Position numbers and translations under genes: made by a program
Notes under the pieces: model-generated
Told to the model about the DNA's origin: nothing
What the model saw: the letters and a program-made list of their open reading frames with translations, nothing else
The model's database searches: none
Part shown: in pieces, positions 23,899-31,590 of the stretch
Numbering within the stretch: position 1 is the first letter of the stretch
How the letters are laid out: every line of letters begins with the position of its first letter
DNA from: an uncultured Coriobacteriaceae bacterium
GTDB lineage: Bacteria; Actinomycetota; Coriobacteriia; Coriobacteriales; Atopobiaceae
Reading direction: 5' to 3'
Length of the DNA stretch: 64,000 bases
Assembly (NCBI GenBank): GCA_902801175.1
Contig: CADCHF010000015.1
Span: 1 to 64,000 of the forward strand

Positions 23899-26028
23899 CT
23901 ACGCAAGCAAAATCATAATCAGCGCAATCATGCAGCAAATAAAGGAGAAGAACATTACGATCATGAAGCAACCATAGTAGCATCCTTCGGCGAGGCAGCC
24001 CATGAGCTGCTCACCCGACTCAGGCCGCTTGCGAGCAACCTCACGGTCCTTTGCCGCTTTGGCCTTGGCTGCTACCTCGGATGGCGCGATCCCGCTTCCA
24101 AACCCTCTCGCGTAAGCTGCAATGTAGTGCTCGGCGCTCAGGCCAACCGCCTCGGCATCCACCTTGAACTGCTCGTTTGTTGCTTTTATCTTCTCGTGGA
24201 GGCCATCCAGGGTGGCAAGCTTTTCCCTCTCAAACCTCTTGCCTCGACCCGACTTGTCCGCCCTCACCCTCTGGTACTCCTCGGCCAGGGGCACAACCTT
24301 GTTGCGATATGCCTCCTCCACACAAGCTGCCTCGGCACCGTCAACCAGTGGCGAAGGCACAAGATGACAGTTGTGGAGGTACACGAAGAACGGTGCCTCA
24401 AGATAAACGAACCTATGGCGAGACGGATCGTCCCCACCCTTCTCGTCACCCTTTGGCTCAAGATGCGCCTCTTTAACCGGCTCTGTCCAGTAGGGGTCGG
24501 TTACGGAGTTTTTCACGGCGCAGAACCCCTGGCTGCAGCCGTCGTCGAGCTCCACGCGGACCTCCACTGTTCCGCTGGAAAGACCACTGCCCAAATAGCT
24601 GTTTAGGCCCTCGGCACCGGGGTCAACGACGATTAGTCCACGCGAACTGCCGTATGAGAAATCAACTGTGCGGGTGTCAAACCTAAGCGCATGCAGCTCG
24701 TGTGCCGGGCCATCAAACATCCCAGGAAAGGCCGCGTCGTTCACCAAGGTCGCCGCACTGGGAAGGTTGCTTATGGGTGCAGACTCACTAGCCACCGGGC
24801 AACCAGCGAACGCGCTCCTGTAGAACGTGGCGCGGCAGCCCTCACCAGCTACGGTGACCTTTTGCAGGCTCTCGCACCCCTCAAAGGCGTGCGGCGAGAG
24901 GACCTCAATCGACTCGGGGAGCTCGACCTCTTCCAACTGTTTGCATTGTCCAAACGCGCGCGACTCAATAGTATTGAGCCCGTCGCTCAGCTTGACACTT
25001 GCGAGCTTCTCGCAGCCCAAAAACGTCTCGGACCGTATGGTTTCAACGCAGGACGGGATGCGAATGTCCAAAAGATGCGAGCACCCTTTGAAGGCCCCCT
25101 TGCCAATCTCGCTAAGGCTGTCGGGCAGCTCAATGGAGGTGAGGCCATCGCAGCCCTCAAAGGCGCAGTCGCCGATCATTTTCAGGCCCATTGGGGTGCG
25201 AACGCCACTCAGGGACTTGCAGCCGCTAAACGCGCCGAACCCTATCTCGCGCAGTGACTTGGGGAGCACTATCTCGCTCAACGACTCGCAGTCTTTGAAT
25301 GCGGCAATCCCTATGTACTCCAGCGTGGACGGCAGCGTGACTGACTCCAGATAGGTACAGTCCTCAAACGCTGAATACCCAATTCCCTTTACGCCATCTG
25401 GAATCACGACGGACCCGATGCCCCTCCATTCGCAGACTGGCCGGGTGAAGCCCTCGAGCAATTCCCCACCAATCCACGGTCTGCCGAAGGCATATGAGCC
25501 AATCCACCTCACGCCCAGGTCTTGCGGGATGACGATGTCCCGCTCGCGCCCGTGATACTGGACAAGCTTGTCTTGCGCGTCCCCCGCGAGCGTGTAGAGC
25601 TCCTCGGGGGATGTTTGCGGGGTAGGCTGCCCACCTGCGGGCGTATCCGCGAACGGCGCCAGCATCTGCAGGATTTCCGTTCCGGAGACGAGCCGCACGC
25701 CGGAGTTTTGCGCTGCGCTCTTGGCCCTGTCCGTGAAGCCGTACGGGGAGACCACCCATGCCTCGTCGACGTCCAGCGTGCGCCTGTCGCGGTACGCCAC
25801 CGTCACGGCATCGTACCCAACGGTGCCAACGTATTGCAGCGGCTGGACCGAGATGACCTTGCCGTCCTTCATCATGATGAAGCTGGCCCCACAGTCGTCG
25901 GGCCGCGACACCAGAAAGACCCTGTAGCCCTGTTCGCGGAACAGGTCGGTGAGGAGCTCCTTGAACTCGTACGGCTTGAGGAGCAGCAGCTGGTCAACGG
26001 TGCGAATGTTCTTGTATACGCGCCACAT
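23899..26028 (-). CDS. Degenerate Mrr-like domain fused to BspA-type leucine-rich repeats and a C-terminal membrane anchor
   Basis: The protein has about 709 aa. Residues 17-125 resemble an Mrr-type PD-(D/E)XK domain (YEFKELLTDLFREQGYRV, then DEAWVVSPYGFTDRAKSAAQ). The usual GGIDL...VQCKRY core reads CGASFIMM and VQPLQY, so the catalytic Asp and Lys appear lost. Residues about 190-440 are BspA-type leucine-rich repeats of 23 aa (for example IGYSAFEDCTYLESVTLPST). A long helical/charged part follows (KRFEREKLATLDGLHEKIKA), and the last 35 residues form one membrane helix. There is no signal peptide, so the bulk should be cytoplasmic with a tail anchor. The start at 26028 is the best homology start but has a weak ribosome-binding site. 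Confidence 0.8.
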   Translation of the reverse strand: MWRVYKNIRTVDQLLLLKPYEFKELLTDLFREQGYRVFLVSRPDDCGASFIMMKDGKVISVQPLQYVGTVGYDAVTVAYRDRRTLDVDEAWVVSPYGFTDRAKSAAQNSGVRLVSGTEILQMLAPFADTPAGGQPTPQTSPEELYTLAGDAQDKLVQYHGRERDIVIPQDLGVRWIGSYAFGRPWIGGELLEGFTRPVCEWRGIGSVVIPDGVKGIGYSAFEDCTYLESVTLPSTLEYIGIAAFKDCESLSEIVLPKSLREIGFGAFSGCKSLSGVRTPMGLKMIGDCAFEGCDGLTSIELPDSLSEIGKGAFKGCSHLLDIRIPSCVETIRSETFLGCEKLASVKLSDGLNTIESRAFGQCKQLEEVELPESIEVLSPHAFEGCESLQKVTVAGEGCRATFYRSAFAGCPVASESAPISNLPSAATLVNDAAFPGMFDGPAHELHALRFDTRTVDFSYGSSRGLIVVDPGAEGLNSYLGSGLSSGTVEVRVELDDGCSQGFCAVKNSVTDPYWTEPVKEAHLEPKGDEKGGDDPSRHRFVYLEAPFFVYLHNCHLVPSPLVDGAEAACVEEAYRNKVVPLAEEYQRVRADKSGRGKRFEREKLATLDGLHEKIKATNEQFKVDAEAVGLSAEHYIAAYARGFGSGIAPSEVAAKAKAAKDREVARKRPESGEQLMGCLAEGCYYGCFMIVMFFSFICCMIALIMILLA

Positions 26029-26149
26029 CGGTCGGTCACTTTCTACGAGTGAGGCCCAGCGCTCCCCGCGCCAACCCGTGTTGCCTCGCCACGTGATTAT
26101 GGGCCAGACGATAGCAGAGTCCTCGGACAGAAATGTAGCTGCGTGGCGG

Positions 26150-26187
26150 GAGGTGTGCCCCGGCAGGTTCCGTCCCCATGACACACC
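26150..26187. repeat. GTGTCA-family repeat remnant
   Basis: GGTGTGCCCC and GTCCCCATGACACACC flank GGCAGGTTCC. The right part matches the dispersed repeat family, and the left part is diverged. It sits in the divergent region between the LRR gene and the PucR-type regulator. Confidence 0.5.
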
Positions 26188-26226
26188 TCCCCTCCTGACC
26201 TGCACGGTCCACACTCCCCCACAAAC

Positions 26227-26241
26227 TGTGATAAGTTCACA
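26227..26241 (+). promoter_or_regulatory. Candidate operator TGTGA-N5-TCACA upstream of the PucR-type regulator
   Basis: TGTGATAAGTTCACA has perfect 5-bp inverted arms. It lies 32 bp upstream of the regulator start codon. The same arms and spacing recur at 27478-27492, upstream of the next gene. Confidence 0.5.
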
Positions 26242-26272
26242 TTGGGACTCAGTTGGCGGCGGGAGGACAAAT

Positions 26273-27469
26273 ATGGACTACACGCAGGGGAAGGCACGCA
26301 TCATGGACGCGCTGCTGGCGCATGGCGGGCTGCGGCACTTGGTGGACGTTGGCGCTGACGTGCTGGACAACCCCGTCTTTGTGTGCGACCTCGCGGCGCA
26401 GGTCATGGCCATGAGCCATGCCGCAGACACCGATCGCGCCTTTTGGGACGAGTTCTTCCCCGGCGCAAAAATGGACGCCGAAAACGCCCTTGCCGTGGGT
26501 CGCGCTGGCATCTACGACCAGGTCTTTTCTGGCGACGCCCCGGTTTACGGCAAGTTTGACTTCTTCCCCGGGCGCTTTGTGGGCGCGCGCATTCGCTCGC
26601 GCGACGAGGTCATTGGCATGGCCACCATCGTTGAGCGCTCCCCTCTCGGCGAGCACGACGGTGAGCTGCTCGTGGTGCTCTGTCAGGCCATTGTGCTGGA
26701 AATGACCTGGCAGGACGCGCACAACCGCACTTCCTCGGCCCTGCTTGACGTAATCTCGGCCGCCATCGAGGGCACGGCCACCACAAGCGAGCTTGACCTA
26801 CTTGCCCGCGGGGCCAAGCTCACCCTGCCGCGACGCTCCCGCGTGCTGGTCATTGGCCTGGGCATGGGCCACTCCGGCGTGCTCTTCCCCTTCCTCCAGG
26901 GGATGCTCGCCAGCAGTCTGCCGAGCTCTCCCATGGTGGTGCGACACGGCCGACTCGTGGTGCTGCTCGACCTCGAACGCCACCCCGAGGTGCCGTTGCG
27001 CGACATCCAAGCATGCTTTGCAAACATCCCCATTCGCATTGGCGCAGGTAGTTCGTTTGAGACGCTCGCAGGCATTGGCAACTCGTATCGCGAGGCACGC
27101 GCGGCCATGGAGCTGGCCCAGCGCTCGGGGTCGCCCGCGCTGCTGGCCGACTACGACGACTGGCGCATCGACGACTTCTTGGCAAAGGCCGCTTCTTCGC
27201 TCGACCTTGCCGCCTATCTTGACCCCGTCATGCTCCGCATGGAGGAGCACGACCGCACGCAGGGCACGCTGCTGGTGCCCACGCTCGACGCCTACCTGCG
27301 CTGCGCGAACAACGCCCAGGCGGCCGCGCGTATGCTGGGCGTCCACAAGAACACGATGTACGCACGGCTGGAGCGCATCCAGCAGCTCTTTGACGTGGAC
27401 CTTGAGAGCGGCGAGACCTGCTTTGCCCTGGCGCTCAGCCTGCGTATGCAACGAGCCCTGCGTCAGTAA
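26273..27469 (+). CDS. PucR/CdaR family transcriptional regulator
   Basis: This 398-aa protein has the layout of the PucR group: an N-terminal sensory part, a central GGDEF-related region and a C-terminal helix-turn-helix. The DNA-binding end reads TLDAYLRCANNAQAAARML, then GVHKNTMYARLERI, the typical PucR_C signature. The central part has GIGNSYREARAAMELA, also usual in this family. Such regulators control purine, amino acid or aromatic catabolism and often activate the neighbouring gene. GGGAGG precedes the ATG at 26273. It lies 181 bp upstream of the methyltransferase-like gene, and identical-type palindromes stand before both, which suggests a shared circuit. Confidence 0.88.
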   Translation: MDYTQGKARIMDALLAHGGLRHLVDVGADVLDNPVFVCDLAAQVMAMSHAADTDRAFWDEFFPGAKMDAENALAVGRAGIYDQVFSGDAPVYGKFDFFPGRFVGARIRSRDEVIGMATIVERSPLGEHDGELLVVLCQAIVLEMTWQDAHNRTSSALLDVISAAIEGTATTSELDLLARGAKLTLPRRSRVLVIGLGMGHSGVLFPFLQGMLASSLPSSPMVVRHGRLVVLLDLERHPEVPLRDIQACFANIPIRIGAGSSFETLAGIGNSYREARAAMELAQRSGSPALLADYDDWRIDDFLAKAASSLDLAAYLDPVMLRMEEHDRTQGTLLVPTLDAYLRCANNAQAAARMLGVHKNTMYARLERIQQLFDVDLESGETCFALALSLRMQRALRQ

Positions 27470-27477
27470 TGCAACTA

Positions 27478-27492
27478 TGTGACAAAGTCACA
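27478..27492 (+). promoter_or_regulatory. Candidate operator TGTGA-N5-TCACA upstream of the GcvT/LigM-like gene
   Basis: TGTGACAAAGTCACA has perfect 6-bp arms around AAA. It lies 8 bp after the regulator stop codon and about 160 bp before the next start codon. It matches the site at 26227-26241 in arms and spacing. Confidence 0.5.
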
Positions 27493-27650
27493 CTGACGCC
27501 CCTTCCTCCTGAGTTCTGGCCCAATGACGAGAGGGTCCCCAGGCGCCACCATGGACTCAAGGATTCCTGCTCCAACTTGCAGCCGCGATCTGCCACCGCA
27601 AGCGAGCCCGAGTCCGCCCCTCACAGCGCCAGAGCTAAGGAGAACCAGCT

Positions 27651-28982
27651 ATGTCAGAGCCCATCATCAAGATCAGCCCGTTTGCCCAGAACCTCGTCCC
27701 GCGCAACGCCACCTACACCAGCCACGAGGGCTTCTTCACTCCCATGGCCGACGGGAAGTTCCCCCTGCAGCCATTCTCGTACACCGGCTGGCTCGACGAG
27801 GAGCTCTCGTGGTATGACACCTGCTACGTGCACGGCGGCCTCAACCCCGCAATGAACTACCTCATCCGCGATGCCGAGTACCTGGACTTTCTCACCGCCG
27901 CCAGCGTCAACACCTTTAAGAAGTACCCGGTGGGCAAGGCACGCCACGTCATCATTTTGCAGCCCAACGGCAAGATCATGAACGACGGCATTGTGATGCG
28001 CCTGGGCGAGGACACCTTCTACTCCATGTTCCTGCCCGACCCCGCGCTGCTCAACCACCTGTTCTTCCAGGACCGCTTCCACTTTGAGGTGGAGGACTGC
28101 ACCGAGAGCCACTTCTTCTACCAGATGTGCGGCCCGCGCACGCTGGAGGTTGTGGAGCAGGCCACCCACACCGACCTGCACGACCTTGGCTTCATGTGGC
28201 TGCAGCAGGGGCTGACCATTGCCGGTCACGAGGTGTTTGTGCTGCGCACCGGCATGGCGGGCACCCTTGGCTACGAGATCCACGGCCTCACCGAGGACTG
28301 CCAGGACGTGCTGGCCGAGCTGCTGCGCGTGGGCGAGCCCTACGGCATTCGTCAGCTGGGCAAGCTGCCCTATGTGACCTGCCACTGCGAGGGCTCCATC
28401 CCGCAGGGCACCGAGCACTACGCCTTCCCCGTGCCGGGCGTGGAGTGGAACATCACCGGCTCGCTGCCCACCGACAGCGACCTTGTGTATCGCACGCCCA
28501 TGGAAAACGGCTGGCAGAAGATGGTGCGCATGGACCACGACTTCATTGGCAAGGAGGCCGTGGAGGCCGAGCTCGCGGGCAACTATCGCACCGCCTGCAC
28601 GCTCATTTGGGACGTGGACTCCGTGGCCGACGCCGTGAAGGCGAGCATGGACCCCGCGCGCCGCGTTGACCCCATTGAGTTCCCCTGCGACTTTGACTAC
28701 GTGCTGGGCAACGGCACGCTGCACATCGATGAGGTGTACGTGGGCGACCAGTTTGTGGGCTGCTCGTCGGGCCGCATGTTCTCGAGCAAGACCAGGCAGA
28801 TGATCTCAATTGGCACGATTGACCACGGCCTGGTTGAGGAGGGCACCGAGGTCGAGATCCTGTGGGGCAACAAGGGCACCGACCAGGTGCGCATCAAGGC
28901 GCGCGTGAGCCTGTTCCCCTACATCAAGGAAGGCCGCAACGAGAGCTTTGACACCGAGACCATCCCGCACCCAGTGTTTTAG
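27651..28982 (+). CDS. Aminomethyltransferase (GcvT/LigM-like) family protein
   Basis: This 443-aa protein belongs to the GcvT fold family that moves one-carbon groups to tetrahydrofolate. It has the segments VGKARHVIILQPNGKIMNDG, CGPRTLEVVEQAT, RTGMAGTLGYEIHG and DHDFIGKEAVEAEL in GcvT order, and a C-terminal barrel (VGCSSGRMFSSKTRQMISIG). Its length and lack of the other glycine-cleavage genes fit the LigM/DesA branch (tetrahydrofolate-dependent O-demethylation of methoxylated aromatics such as vanillate) better than true GcvT, but the substrate cannot be fixed. AAGGAG precedes the ATG. It follows a PucR-type regulator that probably controls it. Confidence 0.82.
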   Translation: MSEPIIKISPFAQNLVPRNATYTSHEGFFTPMADGKFPLQPFSYTGWLDEELSWYDTCYVHGGLNPAMNYLIRDAEYLDFLTAASVNTFKKYPVGKARHVIILQPNGKIMNDGIVMRLGEDTFYSMFLPDPALLNHLFFQDRFHFEVEDCTESHFFYQMCGPRTLEVVEQATHTDLHDLGFMWLQQGLTIAGHEVFVLRTGMAGTLGYEIHGLTEDCQDVLAELLRVGEPYGIRQLGKLPYVTCHCEGSIPQGTEHYAFPVPGVEWNITGSLPTDSDLVYRTPMENGWQKMVRMDHDFIGKEAVEAELAGNYRTACTLIWDVDSVADAVKASMDPARRVDPIEFPCDFDYVLGNGTLHIDEVYVGDQFVGCSSGRMFSSKTRQMISIGTIDHGLVEEGTEVEILWGNKGTDQVRIKARVSLFPYIKEGRNESFDTETIPHPVF

Positions 28983-29029
28983 GGCGTGTGCCCGAGGCGG
29001 ATCTCTGGCGGCAATTTGGTTATCTAGCT

Positions 29030-29070
29030 GCGCCGCCGCGCCCAACCGCTTTGGCTTGGCGCGGCGGCGC
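29030..29070 (+). terminator. Probable terminator of the GcvT/LigM-like gene
   Basis: GCGCCGCCGCGCC (29030-29042) and GGCGCGGCGGCGC (29058-29070) are exact 13-bp arms around 15 bases. No U run follows. It starts 48 bp after the stop codon. Confidence 0.6.
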
Positions 29071-29270
29071 GTGTTGTAGGGGCGGGCGTTAGCTCACGCG
29101 CCGGACGCGAGGTCGGGTACAGTGTCCGGGCAGCACGCCCGACCGCGTGTCTGGACCGGACAGCAGGCCCAACACGCGTCCGTTTCCCCTGTGTCCGGGT
29201 CCGCGCATCGCCTATTCGCGAGCTTTTGGCAGCAGAACGGGCGCTCGCTACTTTTGGTACAGCCACTTTT

Positions 29271-29316
29271 CGGCGTGAGATTTTGAGAACCTGCAGGTTT
29301 CCAAAATCTCACGCCG
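29271..29316. repeat. 46-bp near-perfect palindrome
   Basis: CGGCGTGAGATTTTG (29271-29285) and CAAAATCTCACGCCG (29302-29316) are exact 15-bp arms, and the centre contains the palindrome AACCTGCAGGTT. A related partial copy (GCGCAAAATCTCGCC) lies at about 29,368. The surrounding 29,071-29,393 shows no gene. Confidence 0.75.
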
Positions 29317-29393
29317 ATAATAGGTTCCAGGCAAAGTAGACCCTGCCCCAACGAGCCTCCATCCTGCGCAAAATCTCGCCTTTTCATGATACC

Positions 29394-29990
29394 TTGGCTG
29401 CGAAAAGCCACTCGAGGGAGTGGGAGGCCTTTTGTGCGAGCCTGCCAAAGGGCTGGCAGACCTCCTACGTGGGGCTCTTTCCTGCACGTCCCGGCGGGCT
29501 GCTGCGAGTCAACGCGCACCCGGCAGCCGTCAACGCGGTGGGCCTCGAGGGCGCCATCGCGGAGCTTGGCCTTGCGGCGAGCGATGGGACGCTCGAGCTG
29601 TGCGACGAGCTGCTGCGCGCCGGTGGGATGGGCTTTGACTTGCAGCTGGACGTGGACTCCCATGGCGTGCCGCAGCCGGACTTTGGCCTGGAGGTGTACC
29701 TCGAGGGAAACCTCATGAGCGCGTCTCCTCAGAAAGAGGCTGCAGCGCGGTGCGTGTTTGGCCTGCTAGAAGGCTGTGGTGCGGCCGACGAGCGCTGGCG
29801 CTACCTTGAGGGCGTGGACGTGTCCAAGCAGGTGATGCTCCCCCACAACAGCAGTTGGGTGAGCGGAGCGGTGAGCACGAGGCTGTTCTCGGCCAAGGCG
29901 AAGATCGCCGACGGCAGGCCGCAGCTTGGCAAGGCCTACCTGCGCGGCGACGCACTCGTCGGCAAACCGGGCGAGGAGTCCGGCGGCTGA
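29394..29990 (+). CDS. Hypothetical protein, possibly 5'-truncated
   Basis: This open frame of 198 codons has protein-like composition but no normal beginning: the first usable start is a TTG at 29394 without a ribosome-binding site. The sequence has alternating hydrophobic/charged character (ELCDELLRAGGMGFDLQLDV, then FGLEVYLEGN and KIADGRPQLGKAYL). The GRPQLGKAYL pattern recalls C-terminal parts of some peptide-modifying and prenyltransferase-like families, but I cannot place it. It could be the 3' part of a larger, damaged gene. A 12-bp unit (GGCTGAGACYGC) is repeated about three times across the stop codon. Confidence 0.5.
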   Translation: MAAKSHSREWEAFCASLPKGWQTSYVGLFPARPGGLLRVNAHPAAVNAVGLEGAIAELGLAASDGTLELCDELLRAGGMGFDLQLDVDSHGVPQPDFGLEVYLEGNLMSASPQKEAAARCVFGLLEGCGAADERWRYLEGVDVSKQVMLPHNSSWVSGAVSTRLFSAKAKIADGRPQLGKAYLRGDALVGKPGEESGG

Positions 29991-30025
29991 GACTGCCGGC
30001 TGAGACCGCCGGCTGACAGAGGCCC

Positions 30026-31252
30026 CTACTCCTTGCCGGTGAACAGGGCCGCGATGGCCTTGCTCACCGTCTTCGCGTCGGCCCCGTCCTTCAGCGACTT
30101 GAGCACGCCCGAGACCCTGCCCAGAAACTCTCGGTTTTGTAAGAGCTGCTCAAAGTACCTGCGCACCGTCTCGAGGTCGGCCTCGCTCATCTTTCCGGTG
30201 CTCATCTGTTCAAACACGTACACGCAGCCCTCTCCGAGCGCGGCAATGATGCTTGCCGCCACCGCCGCGTTGAGCACCTCGGCGGCCACGTTGATGCCGG
30301 GAATCGCCTTGAGCACGCTGATGGCGCCCTTGGCGGCAACGCTCACGGTGCCCACGTCGATGATCGTGTCCATGAGGCTGTCAAAGCCGTCGTCCTTGTT
30401 GAGGCCGTAGATGCGCGCGAGGGCCGTGACCTCGACGGCCTCGACGGGGCCAAGCACCGCGGCATCGGCAATGGGAAGCGGAAGCGCTCCCACAACGGCG
30501 CCGGCAGTGACGCACGGGGCAATCACACCCTGCGAAAGCGCTCGCTTTCGGGCGAGGATGAACCTCTCGAGGTCTCCCCTCGCGGCGTCCATCCCCTCGG
30601 GCATGAGCTCGTTGGTGGTCTCGATGAGCGTCTCTATGCCGCTGGGCGGCACGATGTTGGTCTCAGACTGCTGCCATGCCTGGGCCACCACCGGAATGAT
30701 CTTGCGCAGGCGCTTTGAGTAGTCGGGCTTGTGCAGCAGGTCGTCGAGCGGGCCACGCGTATGCTGGGCCTCAAAGGCCTCGCGCACCATGCGTACGTTG
30801 CTCTGCTTCTCAAACTCTGAGTACGACTTGGTGATGACGGCTATCACCGGCACCGACTTCCAGATGTCGGTTGCCTCGTTGAGCTGCGCAATCGTGTCGG
30901 AGAAGAGGCGCGCGGCAGTGCCGTCGACGCAAAACCAGATGACGTTGATCTTGGTGTTTTCGCGGCCCTCCTTGGCGCACTCCTTCGACCATCGCTTGAC
31001 CGCCTTCACGGCCTTGTGCTGTCGCTTTGACGAGACCTCAAAGCCCATGGTGTCGATGAGGCGAAACGGTGCACGCTCGTCCTCGTAGAGCTTGAGCTCC
31101 TCGGTGCCCGCGCGGCCCCACGAGGTGGGGGCCACCTCCTCGCCCAACACGGCGTTGATGAGGGTAGACTTGCCCACTCCCGAGCCGCCAATCACGAGCA
31201 CGTTTCCGCGATTGTCCGTGCTTGGCGGCAAGCTGTCCCTTACGCGTTTCAT
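30026..31252 (-). CDS. P-loop GTPase with C-terminal DUF697-like membrane region
   Basis: This 408-aa protein has an N-terminal GTPase domain of the Era/IRG-like type: G1 is GGSGVGKST, G3 is DTMG, and the G4 position reads TKSYSE, so the guanine-specificity Asp is replaced. The C-terminal 180 residues contain Ala/Gly-rich hydrophobic helices (VTAGAVVGALPLPIADAAVL, DVGTVSVAAKGAISVL), as in DUF697 GTPases that associate with membranes. The ATG at 31252 follows GAGGGG; an earlier start adds non-homologous residues. It is alone and convergent with the gene before it. The physiological role of this family is not settled. Confidence 0.85.
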   Translation of the reverse strand: MKRVRDSLPPSTDNRGNVLVIGGSGVGKSTLINAVLGEEVAPTSWGRAGTEELKLYEDERAPFRLIDTMGFEVSSKRQHKAVKAVKRWSKECAKEGRENTKINVIWFCVDGTAARLFSDTIAQLNEATDIWKSVPVIAVITKSYSEFEKQSNVRMVREAFEAQHTRGPLDDLLHKPDYSKRLRKIIPVVAQAWQQSETNIVPPSGIETLIETTNELMPEGMDAARGDLERFILARKRALSQGVIAPCVTAGAVVGALPLPIADAAVLGPVEAVEVTALARIYGLNKDDGFDSLMDTIIDVGTVSVAAKGAISVLKAIPGINVAAEVLNAAVAASIIAALGEGCVYVFEQMSTGKMSEADLETVRRYFEQLLQNREFLGRVSGVLKSLKDGADAKTVSKAIAALFTGKE

Positions 31253-31394
31253 CTGTGGCCCCTCGTTTTTGATTGAGCGTTGGCTCTCCGCATGGTTGGC
31301 ATGCCACCAGTTTAAAGCTAGTGCGCACAACCGAGCCTGACGCCAAAGCAGGAAGATGAATCCGCTGTTGTCATGTGGGCGAACGCGGGGCACG

Positions 31395-31535
31395 GACGAC
31401 GCCCCAACGGAGCGCGTGTCATGGGGGACGACGCCCCAACAAAGGAGCGCGCCAGGCGCACGGAGACCGAGTGCGTGTCATGGGGGACGTTTCTCCACGT
31501 GACACACTGCAAGGTGTGTCTTGAGAAACGTCCCC
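31395..31535. repeat. Compound repeat: direct repeats plus a GTGTCA-family inverted pair
   Basis: GACGACGCCCCAAC occurs at 31395-31408 and 31427-31440. It is followed by an inverted pair with exact 13-bp arms, GGGGACGTTTCTC (31483-31495) and GAGAAACGTCCCC (31523-31535). Inside the pair lies a second palindrome, GACACAC/GTGTGTC (31501-31520). The nested hairpin is 56 bp downstream of the LPXTG gene stop and could serve as its terminator. Confidence 0.75.
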
Positions 31536-31590
31536 GCTGCACCCCCAGCCAGGTGTGAGTCAAATGACCTGTCCCCTTGACTCTCCTCGT

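Noticed and set aside
29094-29663. Minus-strand gene of 189 codons
   Set aside because: It covers the palindrome and repeats, has poor composition, and competes with a better plus-strand frame at 29394-29990.
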